8,868 nt of DNA from JAQBGV01 sp032128395 (GCA_032128395.1 JAQBGV010000190.1:1-8868); one strand, 5' to 3'; positions 1 to 6,614 are shown, counted from the stretch's first letter. The notes: generated by a model from the letters alone, not told the origin. Program-made: numbers and translations.

Positions 1-23
1 CGCAGCAGGGAAAGACCCCTCGA

Positions 24-251
24 TCACTCTTTCACGTGGGAGCGTTCGTCGCGATGCAACAGGCTGAGGATCTCCAGGACCCTCCGCTCGGACAGGTATG
101 TGAGATCGACGAGAATCTCCCCGAGGAACCGGTGCGGCTTGCCGGTGACCTCGAGGCGCGCCTGCACGGTCAAGGCCTCGTACAGCTGGGCGGTCGTGAC
201 ATAGCCCAGCTCGAAGGCGACCTCGCCGAACAGTCTGGACTCATCACTCAT
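24..251 (-). CDS. Small stand-alone MshEN-like (type II secretion ATPase N-domain-like) protein, 75 aa
   Basis: The protein consists of two similar helical units and little else. Unit one, residues 7-30, runs LFGEVAFELGYVT...LYEALTVQ; unit two, residues 42-65, runs FLGEILVDLTYLS...VLEILSLL. This G-x6-G/T-x-L/V pattern followed by a Leu-rich helix resembles the paired motifs of MshEN domains at the N terminus of GspE/PilB-type ATPases, some of which bind cyclic di-GMP. Here there is no ATPase, the spacer between units is longer than usual, and the second glycine of unit two is Thr51. Ligand binding is therefore uncertain. The start at 251 is chosen because GGAGGA lies about 9 bases upstream; a GTG two codons earlier is a possible alternative, and a further in-frame ATG at 320 would add unlikely Arg-rich residues. 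A candidate -10 lies at 310-315. It sits 175 bases downstream of the ADP-ribosylglycohydrolase gene on the same strand. Family resemblance is moderately sure; function is unknown. Confidence 0.72.
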   Translation of the reverse strand: MSDESRLFGEVAFELGYVTTAQLYEALTVQARLEVTGKPHRFLGEILVDLTYLSERRVLEILSLLHRDERSHVKE

Positions 252-309
252 GGTCACTCGTCCTCCATCCGACTCATCCCCCAGCCGACCGTTTCTCCGG
301 CGGGACCGC

Positions 310-315
310 ATTGTA
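310..315 (-). promoter_or_regulatory. Candidate -10 element upstream of the MshEN-like gene
   Basis: The minus strand reads TACAAT here, an AT-rich hexamer in GC-rich DNA, 58 bases before the start at 251. CCCGCCGG follows a few bases downstream. No good -35 box is visible at 17 bases. The same arrangement occurs before two other minus-strand genes in the window (2655-2660 and 5579-5584), which is the main reason to list it. Confidence 0.4.
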
Positions 316-426
316 ATCATGATCGGGGCCCGGGGGCCACCCTAGCGGCCCATGAAGAAAGTGCCTCCAAACTGAGGCATCCAGTTTCCAGGTCCGGGAT
401 CTGCCTAGACGCGGGTGTACCGACCC

Positions 427-1448
427 CTACCGCCTGCTTGCCTGGGATCGCTGGCCCTCCTTGAGAGCGTGCAGGCGATCGGCCAGTTGAAGGATCCGGT
501 CCCGGTCCACCACTTGTTCGCGCAGAGATTTGGGGATCGACGTCACCCCGTTGAACGCCCCGCTGATCCCTCCTCCGATCGCCGCGATCGTGTCGACGTC
601 GCCGCCGGAACGCAGGCAACCTCCGACCGTCTCGACCCAGTCGTCCGGGTATCGCAGGAACCAGTAGAACGCGGTCATCACGCTCGGGATGACGAAAGGG
701 CTGACCCGATCGTGTGGTGCGAGTCCGGCGTCGTCGAAACCAAGGCTCGCGATCACGCGCACCGACTCCGACTCGCTCCTGGAGAGGAGCGCGGGCAACG
801 ACTCGACGTGCCGCGCGAAGGCAGGGGCGATCGGAGCCATCGCCCCGGAGACGTCATCGATCCATTCGCCGAGGATGATCTCGCGACGGGTCAGGCCGTG
901 TGCGACCGCGACCGCGACGCCCACCGCACCTGCGACCGCGCGGGGATCACGGTGCGTGATCTCTGCCGCGAGAGTCGTCTCCTCGAGGAGGCGCTCCGGC
1001 TCATCGTAGTTCCAGAGTCCGAACGGCGAGACCCGTTTCGCAGCGCCGTTTCCAGCTCGTCCAACTTCGCAGCCGCTCGTCCGCCAATCGGCGGTGCGAT
1101 CGACGAGTCGTTCGATCGCCTCGGAGCAGCCGGGAGAACGACCGATGATCCGGTTCTCCCGCCAGAGGGGGAGGAAGGATTCGACGAGGGAGGGACCGCT
1201 GAATCCCTTCGCGGCGAGGAGAGCCTCGACGGTGGCGAGAGTCATCTGAGTGTCGTCGGAGAACTGACCAGGGGGGAAGTAGCCGCTGCGGTGGGCCTCG
1301 AAGGCGGTCATCGCATCCGGGCCGAGAGCCGCCATGAACGACTGGTCGAACCTTCGAACGGGAACCCGAGCGCATCCCCGACCGCGATCCCGAGAAGGGT
1401 GCCGCGGAATCGTGCGCGCAGCATCGACTTGAGAGAGGGCTCAGCCAT
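427..1448 (-). CDS. ADP-ribosylglycohydrolase (DraG/ARH family), interrupted by an apparent frameshift
   Basis: This family removes ADP-ribose from modified proteins or other substrates using a two-metal site. Translation from ATG 1448 gives the conserved N-terminal helix FRGTLLGIAVGDALGFPFEG, but that frame stops at 1308. The rest of the family sequence lies in another minus-strand frame open from before 1335 to 427. It carries SDDTQM (first metal motif), GNGAAKRVSPFG, ITHRD, and SGGDVDTIAAIGGG near the C terminus (second metal motif). One extra base between about 1336 and 1356 would join the frames into a protein of roughly 340 aa, normal for the family. All expected metal-binding Asp residues are present, so the gene looks recently broken or wrongly assembled rather than decayed. 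ATG 1448 overlaps the stop of the upstream kinase-like gene by 8 bases, with GGGGGAAG just upstream, suggesting translational coupling. If truly frameshifted, ATG 1335 would yield 302 aa lacking the conserved N-terminal helix. Confidence 0.85.
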
Positions 1449-2580
1449 CGAAAGCTTCCCCCATTTCCTCGCTGTCCCCGCCCTCTGCCGTCGCACCCTC
1501 CGGAACGGAGCCCGCCGTCCGGAACGCCGCGAGAGTACGGGGGGGGCGCCTCTTCCGGAAGATCGGCCGCGGGTCTCGCCACCACCCCAGCCCGAGACCA
1601 GCGCTGATCGCGCTTCCGGCGCTGGCCACCCCCGCGTCCGCGGCGATCCGGAGCGTGCCGGGACAAGCATCGAGATCGGGCTCCAGCTCCGCGCCCCAAT
1701 CGAGGACGACGCCCTCACTCTCGGCGTGGACGCTGCCAGTCCTCGGATCCCAACCGGAGGGATCACGCCGGTGCAGGAAAACACCGTCCAGAGCGGTCGG
1801 GACAGAATCGGTGGTCCACTGGTCCGGAGGCGGACCGACTTCGAAGCGCTCCACCCCTTCCGGGAGGAGGCGAACCACCGATCGGCCCGGCTCCGGCGGC
1901 GCTGCGAACAGGAGTCGAGTGTTGAGAGGATCCCCGCCCCCGCAGACCCAGGTCCCGCGCCGGAGCCCCGTGCGCTCGATCGTCTCCTCGGCGACGACCG
2001 ACACACGCTGCGATGCGGGGAAGATCGGCGGGAGTTGTGACGGGAGGAGGCCGACCTTCTCGAGGGATGGTGTGCTCCAACTCGCCGGGTCTTTCGGGGA
2101 GCGGATGTGCCCACCCGACCAGGCGAAATCGAGATCGGTCCCCAGTCCCCCCGAAAGTCGGAAGCGGAGGAACCCGACCATATCGAGGACCGCACCGACC
2201 CGCCGGCATGCGTTCGGAGACTCTCCGAGGAGGGCGGCGAGGGCGTCCCACGGTCGCCCGTAGTACTTCGCAGGATCGACCTCTCCCCAGGAGATCTCCC
2301 GGGGAGGGATCGGAACGAAGTCCGCGTCGAGGAGGATCAGTGCGGGGGGCGCGGTCACCCCGATCGCGGAGACATCCGCGGGTCGAAATGCGCCGTGCCG
2401 CACGGCGTCGACCAGGAGTTCGCTGAGGGCGCGGTGCCGCTCTTCGGGGTGGGTTTCCCACCAGAGTTCGATCGGGGTGGCGAGGGGCTCCTCACGCCGG
2501 GCGAGGACCTGCGCCTGGCGGCCGACGACCACCAGTCGCACCCATGCACCGCTGAATTCGACGCCGAGGAGGATGCTCAC
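1441..2580 (-). CDS. Degenerate FGGY-family carbohydrate kinase-like protein, 379 aa
   Basis: The order of blocks follows the FGGY sugar kinases (xylulokinase type). Residues 3-19 form the first beta strands (ILLGVEFSGAWVRLVVV), residues 72-103 match the stretch that normally holds QMHG and W-N-D, residues 130-151 match the KDYLRYRLTG...TD region, residues 170-217 match the WS..LL..LGL...LP segment and GGGD, and residues 319-338 resemble the C-terminal GAAL.AGLG.G..DP block. Key residues are altered: the strand-one DxGT is EFSG, QMHG is APPA, and the catalytic W-N/M-D reads WGE. About 100 residues of the second domain, including the GTS loop and FGGY signature, cannot be found. Length is 379 aa against about 500 for active enzymes. 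It is probably a non-catalytic relic or sugar/nucleotide-binding derivative; activity is not expected. The GTG start at 2580 has GGAG closely upstream; ATG 2667 is the main alternative. Its stop overlaps the ADP-ribosylglycohydrolase start. Confidence 0.7.
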   Translation of the reverse strand: MSILLGVEFSGAWVRLVVVGRQAQVLARREEPLATPIELWWETHPEERHRALSELLVDAVRHGAFRPADVSAIGVTAPPALILLDADFVPIPPREISWGEVDPAKYYGRPWDALAALLGESPNACRRVGAVLDMVGFLRFRLSGGLGTDLDFAWSGGHIRSPKDPASWSTPSLEKVGLLPSQLPPIFPASQRVSVVAEETIERTGLRRGTWVCGGGDPLNTRLLFAAPPEPGRSVVRLLPEGVERFEVGPPPDQWTTDSVPTALDGVFLHRRDPSGWDPRTGSVHAESEGVVLDWGAELEPDLDACPGTLRIAADAGVASAGSAISAGLGLGWWRDPRPIFRKRRPPRTLAAFRTAGSVPEGATAEGGDSEEMGEAFDG

Positions 2581-2654
2581 CGCTCCGGTATCCCGTCGAG
2601 ATCCACCCTGACGCTCCGTTCCGCCGCGAGTTCTGACAAGGTCTTCCCGGCGGG

Positions 2655-2660
2655 ATTCTA
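2655..2660 (-). promoter_or_regulatory. Candidate -10 element for the kinase-like/ADP-ribosylhydrolase operon
   Basis: The minus strand reads TAGAAT immediately followed by CCCGCCGGG, 74 bases before the GTG at 2580. It lies in the 219-base gap between divergent genes (2581-2799). The match to the element at 5579-5584 extends over TA(C/G)AATCCCGCCG. No convincing -35 box is seen. If ATG 2667 were the true start of the kinase-like gene, this hexamer would fall inside the coding region. I saw no clear promoter for the plus-strand gene in the same gap. Confidence 0.4.
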
Positions 2661-2782
2661 CCCGCATCGCCACGGAAGCTCGGCACAATCGTGACCTCGA
2701 GCCGCCGGAAGACGGGTGGATCTCGTCCGGTGTCGACTCTGCCGCACCGCCTGGGCATCATCCTCTCGCGATGAGCCCCACG

Positions 2783-2787
2783 GGAGG
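2783..2787 (+). promoter_or_regulatory. Strong Shine-Dalgarno that places the glycosyltransferase start at TTG 2800
   Basis: GGAGG inside GGGAGGAAG lies 12 bases before TTG 2800. No in-frame ATG or GTG lies between it and the first conserved beta strand. The spacing is on the long side, so the start call is probable rather than certain. Confidence 0.5.
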
Positions 2788-2799
2788 AAGACACACCCC

Positions 2800-3897
2800 T
2801 TGGAACGGATCCGAAAAGCGCTCGAGCGGCGACCACCCCGCCGCATTCTCGTCGTCCGCCTCAGCGCGCTCGGCGACGTGCTCCATTGCCTCCCCGCTCT
2901 CACAGCGCTCCGAATGACCTTTCCGGAGGCTCGGATCGGTTGGGTGACCGAGAGTCTCAGCGCCTCGCTGCTCGAGGGTCATCCGGACCTCGAGCGCGTC
3001 ATTCGGTTTCCAAGGAAAGAGATCGCCCGAGATCTCCCCCGAGTGCGCACGGGGGTCGCCGCATTCGAACGAGCAGAACAGTTCGTCTCCGAGCTCCGTC
3101 TTCACGCGTACGACCTCCTCCTCGAGTTCCAGGGAAACCTCCGCTCCGCGGCGATCGCTGCGCTAGCCCGCGCTCAGATCCGCGTCGGTCACCACCGACG
3201 GGAGACGAAGGAATTTCCCTGGCTCGTCCGGGCATCGCGTCCCCGGACCCCGGCGGGGGAGGTCCACCAGGTCGAGAAGAACCTCTTCCTGATCCGCGCC
3301 CTCGGCTACCGAGGATCGGTGACGGCGGGAAGGCTCCCCGCCTACACCGCAGAAGTTTGCAGGATCGGCGCTGCCCTCGATCTCGGAAGAGGAGCACCGA
3401 CGATCCTCCATCCGTTCGTCAGCGCGTTCGGTCGCTTCAAGGAGTGGCCCGAAGAGCGCTTCGCCCAGCTCGCCCGTGGCCTCGCCGAGCGCGGGCATCG
3501 CGTCCTCTTGACCGCCGCGCTCGAGGACCGGCCCCGTCGGGATCGAATCCTCGCCCTCGCAGGAGATGCCGCTCTGGCGGCACCCGAAACCGCTTCGGTT
3601 CGAGAGCTCGCCGCCCTCCTCCGACTCGCACGTCTCGTCGTCGCGGCGGACACCGGTCCCCTGCACATCGCGGCGGCGGCGGGTGTCCCCGTGGTGGGCC
3701 TCTTCGGTCCGAAGGACCCAAAGCGCTACGGCCCCTTCGGCGACGGTACGGCGGTGCTCCGCGGCATCGTCCCGTGCTCTCCTTGCCGCCTCCGACGTTG
3801 CGACCACGCGATCTGCATGCAGGCGATTGCGGTCAGTGATGTCCTCGCGGCGTGCGAGGCGACGGTCGGCGTGCCCATTCCTGCGGCGGGCGGCTGA
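2800..3897 (+). CDS. Glycosyltransferase family 9, ADP-heptose:LPS heptosyltransferase-like, 365 aa
   Basis: GT9 enzymes transfer heptose or a related sugar from a nucleotide-sugar donor to the growing LPS core on the cytoplasmic face of the inner membrane. Two Rossmann-like halves are visible. The N-terminal half opens with RILVVRLSALGDVLHCLPAL (about residues 15-34). The C-terminal half contains LHPFVSAFGRFKEWPEERF (about 203-221), the donor-site signature DTGPLHIAAAAGVPVVGLFG (284-303) and the cysteine cluster CSPCRLRRC plus CM (about 326-340). The length is typical. The TTG start at 2800 is favoured because GGGAGGAAG lies 12 bases upstream and the protein then begins just before the first beta strand. 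A GTG at 2716 would add 28 Cys/Arg-rich residues with no family counterpart. The next gene starts 2 bases after the stop, so the two are surely co-transcribed. The exact sugar and acceptor cannot be read from sequence. Confidence 0.9.
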   Translation: MERIRKALERRPPRRILVVRLSALGDVLHCLPALTALRMTFPEARIGWVTESLSASLLEGHPDLERVIRFPRKEIARDLPRVRTGVAAFERAEQFVSELRLHAYDLLLEFQGNLRSAAIAALARAQIRVGHHRRETKEFPWLVRASRPRTPAGEVHQVEKNLFLIRALGYRGSVTAGRLPAYTAEVCRIGAALDLGRGAPTILHPFVSAFGRFKEWPEERFAQLARGLAERGHRVLLTAALEDRPRRDRILALAGDAALAAPETASVRELAALLRLARLVVAADTGPLHIAAAAGVPVVGLFGPKDPKRYGPFGDGTAVLRGIVPCSPCRLRRCDHAICMQAIAVSDVLAACEATVGVPIPAAGG

Positions 3898-3899
3898 GA

Positions 3900-4595
3900 A
3901 TGGTCCGGCGGACATCCCTCGGTCTGGCGAAGCGCCTCCTTCTCGGCCTAGGACTCCCCTGCTACCGGGCCTGGATGGTGAGCTGCCGAGTCCGGTGGGA
4001 TCTGACGGAACCGACCGGAGATCGCATCGCCAACGGCGAGCCGATCATCTACGCCCTTTGGCACGAGGCCCTACTTCCGACCCCGTGGACCCACCGCAAT
4101 CTCGGATTGGTGGCGATCGTCAGTCGTCACCAGGATGGAGAGATCGTCGCTCGAATCCTCGAGAGTCATGGCTTCGGGACTGCCCGCGGCTCGACCACCC
4201 GCGGTGGGACGACAGCTCTGCGCCAGATGATCGACGCTATCGAGTCCGGTCACTCACTCGCAATCACTCCCGATGGCCCGCGGGGCCCTCGCCGGAAGCT
4301 GCAACCCGGCGTCGTCGAGATCGCGATGCGCAGCGGGGCGCCCGTGGTCCCAGCGGGGATCCTGTTCCGCCCGACGCACCGTTTCCGATCGTGGGATCGA
4401 ATGGCTCTACCGTGGCCGCGAGCCAAGGGAGTCATCCACTACGGAGATCCGCTATGGGTGCCTGAGGATGGGGACCTCATCGCAGAGGTCGCGCGAATCC
4501 AGAGCGCCCTCGATCAGGTCACGACAGACGTCGAAGAGCGATTCGAAGACCTGTGGAGGGCAGGAAACGCCCGGCGCCCCTACATTCAGGAGTGA
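3900..4595 (+). CDS. DUF374 lysophospholipid acyltransferase-like protein (LpxJ type), 231 aa
   Basis: DUF374 proteins are related to membrane-bound glycerolipid acyltransferases; the family includes LpxJ, the late lipid A acyltransferase of Helicobacter and Campylobacter. The conserved blocks appear in order: YALWHEALLPT with the probable catalytic His55, VSRHQDGEI (about 74-82), ARGSTTRGGTTALR (95-108), and ITPDGPRGPRRKLQPG (122-137) followed by a hydrophobic VVPAGILF strand. The N terminus is basic and hydrophobic, fitting membrane attachment. Length of about 230 aa is normal. ATG 3900 lies 2 bases after the stop of the glycosyltransferase gene, while the longer frame from 3852 would overlap that gene and add unrelated residues. 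Next to a GT9 enzyme, acylation of lipid A or another envelope glycolipid is the most likely role; another phospholipid acyltransferase function cannot be excluded. The last codon and stop lie in the first unit of a tandem repeat. Confidence 0.85.
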   Translation: MVRRTSLGLAKRLLLGLGLPCYRAWMVSCRVRWDLTEPTGDRIANGEPIIYALWHEALLPTPWTHRNLGLVAIVSRHQDGEIVARILESHGFGTARGSTTRGGTTALRQMIDAIESGHSLAITPDGPRGPRRKLQPGVVEIAMRSGAPVVPAGILFRPTHRFRSWDRMALPWPRAKGVIHYGDPLWVPEDGDLIAEVARIQSALDQVTTDVEERFEDLWRAGNARRPYIQE

Positions 4596-4657
4596 AGGAC
4601 GTGCGGGAGTGAAGGACGTGCGGGAGTGAAGGGCGTGCGGGAGTGAAGGGCGCGCGG
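4591..4657. repeat. 17-bp tandem repeat, four copies, spanning the DUF374 stop codon
   Basis: Units start at 4591, 4608, 4625 and 4642. The first two read AGTGAAGGACGTGCGGG; the third has one change (GGGCG for GGACG); the fourth has an added T to C change and loses its last G. The first unit includes the stop codon at 4593-4595, so copy number can vary without altering the protein. The array fills most of the 79-base gap between two convergent genes and has no inverted-repeat structure, so it is not an ordinary terminator. Confidence 0.95.
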
Positions 4658-4674
4658 TACCTCCGAACGCTCTG

Positions 4675-5535
4675 CTATTTCCTCATCGCGATATAGTCCA
4701 CGTGACATGTGAGCTTCTGTCCACCCTGGAACTGGATCCGGAAGTCGCGGACCCGTTCCCACGAGGCGTCCCCCTGAACGATGAACTGCTTCAGCGGGAT
4801 CTCGATCCGCTTCCACCCCGTATGCCCCTTCATCTGCTTGATGAAAGCATTGTCGATCGATTCACCTCGGAGCCCAGACGCCTTCCCCGGAACGTAGAAG
4901 ACCACCTGATACGGTGCGCTCCGCTTGTCGAAGTGCAGCCAGAACGTCACGGCACCGTTCTCGTAGGATTTTAGGTCCTTGGGGATCTCCTTCACCTTCA
5001 GTTCGAAGTTCTCGCGGTCGACCTCCCAGCGAAGTGCCCTCTTCCCCTGGCGGACGAACTCCGGGTCTTCGATGAACGTCTTCCCAAACTTCTCGCTGTA
5101 CCGACCGCTCGCGGTGTCGAAGTCCTCCATCACAGCAAACAGTCGTCTTTCGAGTTCCGCGACGAACTTCCCGTACTGCTCACCGATCGGGGTGTTGAGA
5201 TACTTGCGAAGGTTCTCCTCGGCGTGTTTGTGGGCCGCCGCCGACTCCCCCTGAAGGTCCAATTTCTCGAGCTCGACGAGTTCGTTTCCCCCCTCCGAGC
5301 CCACCATCCACCGTTCGACCTCCATCTTGGTGACGCGGTCGGTGGCATGTTTCCGAGCAGACTTCATCGCGTCGTACGCTTCCTTGAACTTCTTCTCCTC
5401 GAAGAATCCCTTCCCTTGGTCGAAGTGGGTCTGCCCCTCGGGACTCTTGAAGGAGAGCGTCACTTCGTCCGCTGGGGCGCCGCCGAGATGACTGACGGTG
5501 ATGATCAACCCGATCGCGAGCACAGCATGGCGCAT
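4675..5535 (-). CDS. Secreted protein of unknown function: helical N-terminal region plus CBM-like jellyroll, 286 aa
   Basis: I do not recognise a named family. The protein begins with a likely Sec signal peptide (MRHAVLAIGLIITVSHLGG, probable cleavage after Ala-Pro-Ala22). Residues 32-135 look alpha-helical; HFDQGKGFFEEKKFKEAYDA resembles a single TPR-like hairpin. Residues 136-286 have the look of a CIA30/CBM11-like galactose-binding jellyroll: MEDFDT near its start, QGKRALRWEVD, a strand with FWLHFD, then GWKRIEIPLKQF, SWERVRDFRIQF and a closing HVDYIAMR strand. Such folds bind carbohydrate or act as structural modules; the ligand is unknown. The start has a textbook AAGGAG 7 bases upstream. 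It is lysine-rich (27 Lys, against 2 in the neighbouring 324-residue acyltransferase). Its stop faces the DUF374 gene across 79 bases, and it lies 104 bases downstream of the LpxL-type gene on the same strand, with a promoter candidate of its own. Confidence 0.85.
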   Translation of the reverse strand: MRHAVLAIGLIITVSHLGGAPADEVTLSFKSPEGQTHFDQGKGFFEEKKFKEAYDAMKSARKHATDRVTKMEVERWMVGSEGGNELVELEKLDLQGESAAAHKHAEENLRKYLNTPIGEQYGKFVAELERRLFAVMEDFDTASGRYSEKFGKTFIEDPEFVRQGKRALRWEVDRENFELKVKEIPKDLKSYENGAVTFWLHFDKRSAPYQVVFYVPGKASGLRGESIDNAFIKQMKGHTGWKRIEIPLKQFIVQGDASWERVRDFRIQFQGGQKLTCHVDYIAMRK

Positions 5536-5578
5536 CTGCGTTCTCCTTCCTGAAGAGAGGCCCCCGGAGGGCGGCGGG

Positions 5579-5584
5579 ATTGTA
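5579..5584 (-). promoter_or_regulatory. Candidate -10 element for the secreted jellyroll protein
   Basis: The minus strand reads TACAAT, directly followed by CCCGCCG, 43 bases before ATG 5535. It lies in the 104-base gap after the LpxL-type gene. The -35 region (about 17 bases away) is GC-rich and unconvincing. The immediate context matches the element at 2655-2660. Confidence 0.45.
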
Positions 5585-5639
5585 ACCGATCCTCTGCTGC
5601 AGCCGCGACGCAGGAGCGCGGCCAGATCCAGCCGCGCGG

Positions 5640-6614
5640 TCAGCGGGTTCTCCCCCGGAACTCTCGGTCTCTGCGACGGCTCGCCCGGTATTCGAGGCGG
5701 TCCGGGGTGGTCCGCCAGCGGCGGTGTAGCCAGACCCACTGGGTCGGGTCGGAGCGGATGCGTCGCTCGATCTCCCGAGACCACCACTCGGTGAGAGCGC
5801 GCACCGGATCTTGCGCACGCCGGCAACGATCCAGGTCGGCGGGCTCGCTGATCTGGATCCGGATCCGATCTCCTGCACGATGGAGGGTCGCTACCAGGAG
5901 CGGAGCGCCGGTCCGCAGCGCGAGTTCGGCGGGAGCGGTGGTCGTGTACGCCGGGCGTCCGAGGAAATCGACGAAGATCCCATCCTGAAGTTGCTTGTAG
6001 TCCTGATCGGGGAGCACCCCGAGGGCACCCCCTCGGCGGAGCAGTCGGATGACCGGGGTGAGAGAATCCTCCTGGTACTGCACTCGGATCCCGATCCGCC
6101 GTCGGATCGTCTCGAGGATCCGCTGATACCCCTCGTGCTCATACCGCCTCGCGATGCAGAGCGCGTTCCCTCCGCACGCGCGGGAGAACAGAGCCGCGGT
6201 GAGTTCCCAGTGTCCGAAGTGAGCGCTGACCCCGATCATCCCCCGCCCGCCGGCGAGCGCGTTCTCGATGAGGGTCTCGAACCTCTCGAGACCCTCGAAC
6301 TCCACTTCGGCGAGGGTGCGCTCGATCCCCCACCGCTGGAAGACGAGAAGTTCACACACCTGAGAGGCGAGAGTCGGCAAATTCGCACGAGCGATCCGCC
6401 GCAGGGCCAGTTCCGACCGGGTCGCATCGAACGCCGCTGCGAGGTGTTCCCGCGTCCGCTGTCGCGACGCGGGTGAGACCCAGTTCCCTATCCTCCCGAT
6501 CCCCGTCCCGATCGCGCGCGCGACCGGGAGGGGGAGCCTCGAGAGGGCCGCGACCAACGCGGAGGCGGTTCCCGACTGCAGCGATCGTCTGAGCCGCTTC
6601 CCCGCCGAGGACAC
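5640..6614 (-). CDS. lpxL: LpxL/HtrB-type lipid A acyltransferase, 324 aa
   Basis: Members of this family add a secondary acyl chain to lipid A, or act on a related lipid, at the inner membrane. The sequence shows the HX4E catalytic motif HFGHWE (residues 132-137) in GMIGVSAHFGHWE, then LCIARRYEH, the PDQDYK block (202-207), DFLGRPAYTTTAPAELA, and PTQWVWLHRRW (290-300), equivalent to the family's PEQYLWxHRRF. An N-terminal hydrophobic stretch around residues 15-45 fits membrane anchoring. The length is typical. The start is taken as GTG 6614 because GGGAGG lies 7 bases upstream, whereas ATG 6629 and ATG 6719 have no ribosome-binding site and add residues without family support. It is transcribed divergently from the cysteine desulfurase. 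Family membership is secure; acyl-chain choice and precise acceptor are not visible, so the symbol denotes the family. Confidence 0.88.
   Translation of the reverse strand: MSSAGKRLRRSLQSGTASALVAALSRLPLPVARAIGTGIGRIGNWVSPASRQRTREHLAAAFDATRSELALRRIARANLPTLASQVCELLVFQRWGIERTLAEVEFEGLERFETLIENALAGGRGMIGVSAHFGHWELTAALFSRACGGNALCIARRYEHEGYQRILETIRRRIGIRVQYQEDSLTPVIRLLRRGGALGVLPDQDYKQLQDGIFVDFLGRPAYTTTAPAELALRTGAPLLVATLHRAGDRIRIQISEPADLDRCRRAQDPVRALTEWWSREIERRIRSDPTQWVWLHRRWRTTPDRLEYRASRRRDREFRGRTR

Noticed and set aside
325..338. GGGGCCCGGGGGCC run considered as a terminator stem for the ADP-ribosylhydrolase gene.
   Set aside because: The bases do not pair into a stem with a reasonable loop, and no T-run follows on either strand.
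415..2040. A 541-codon plus-strand open frame opposite the ADP-ribosylhydrolase and kinase-like genes.
   Set aside because: Its protein is Arg/Glu/Asp/Pro-rich with no family features, while the opposite strand encodes recognisable conserved motifs. Long antisense frames are expected with this GC-rich codon use.
2716..2799. N-terminal extension of the glycosyltransferase from GTG 2716, containing two Cys.
   Set aside because: There is no ribosome-binding site for it and no family counterpart. The GGGAGGAAG before TTG 2800 gives a better start.
2886..3839. A 317-codon Arg/Pro-rich plus-strand frame inside the glycosyltransferase gene.
   Set aside because: It is a shifted-frame shadow of a clear GT9 gene and has no independent start signal.
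4591..4657. Tandem repeat considered as a CRISPR array or a terminator.
   Set aside because: There are no spacers between the units and no inverted repeat or T-run.
5536..5826. N-terminal extension of the secreted protein overlapping the end of the LpxL-type gene.
   Set aside because: A signal peptide begins exactly at ATG 5535 with AAGGAG at ideal spacing, and the extension is low-complexity and unlike the rest.
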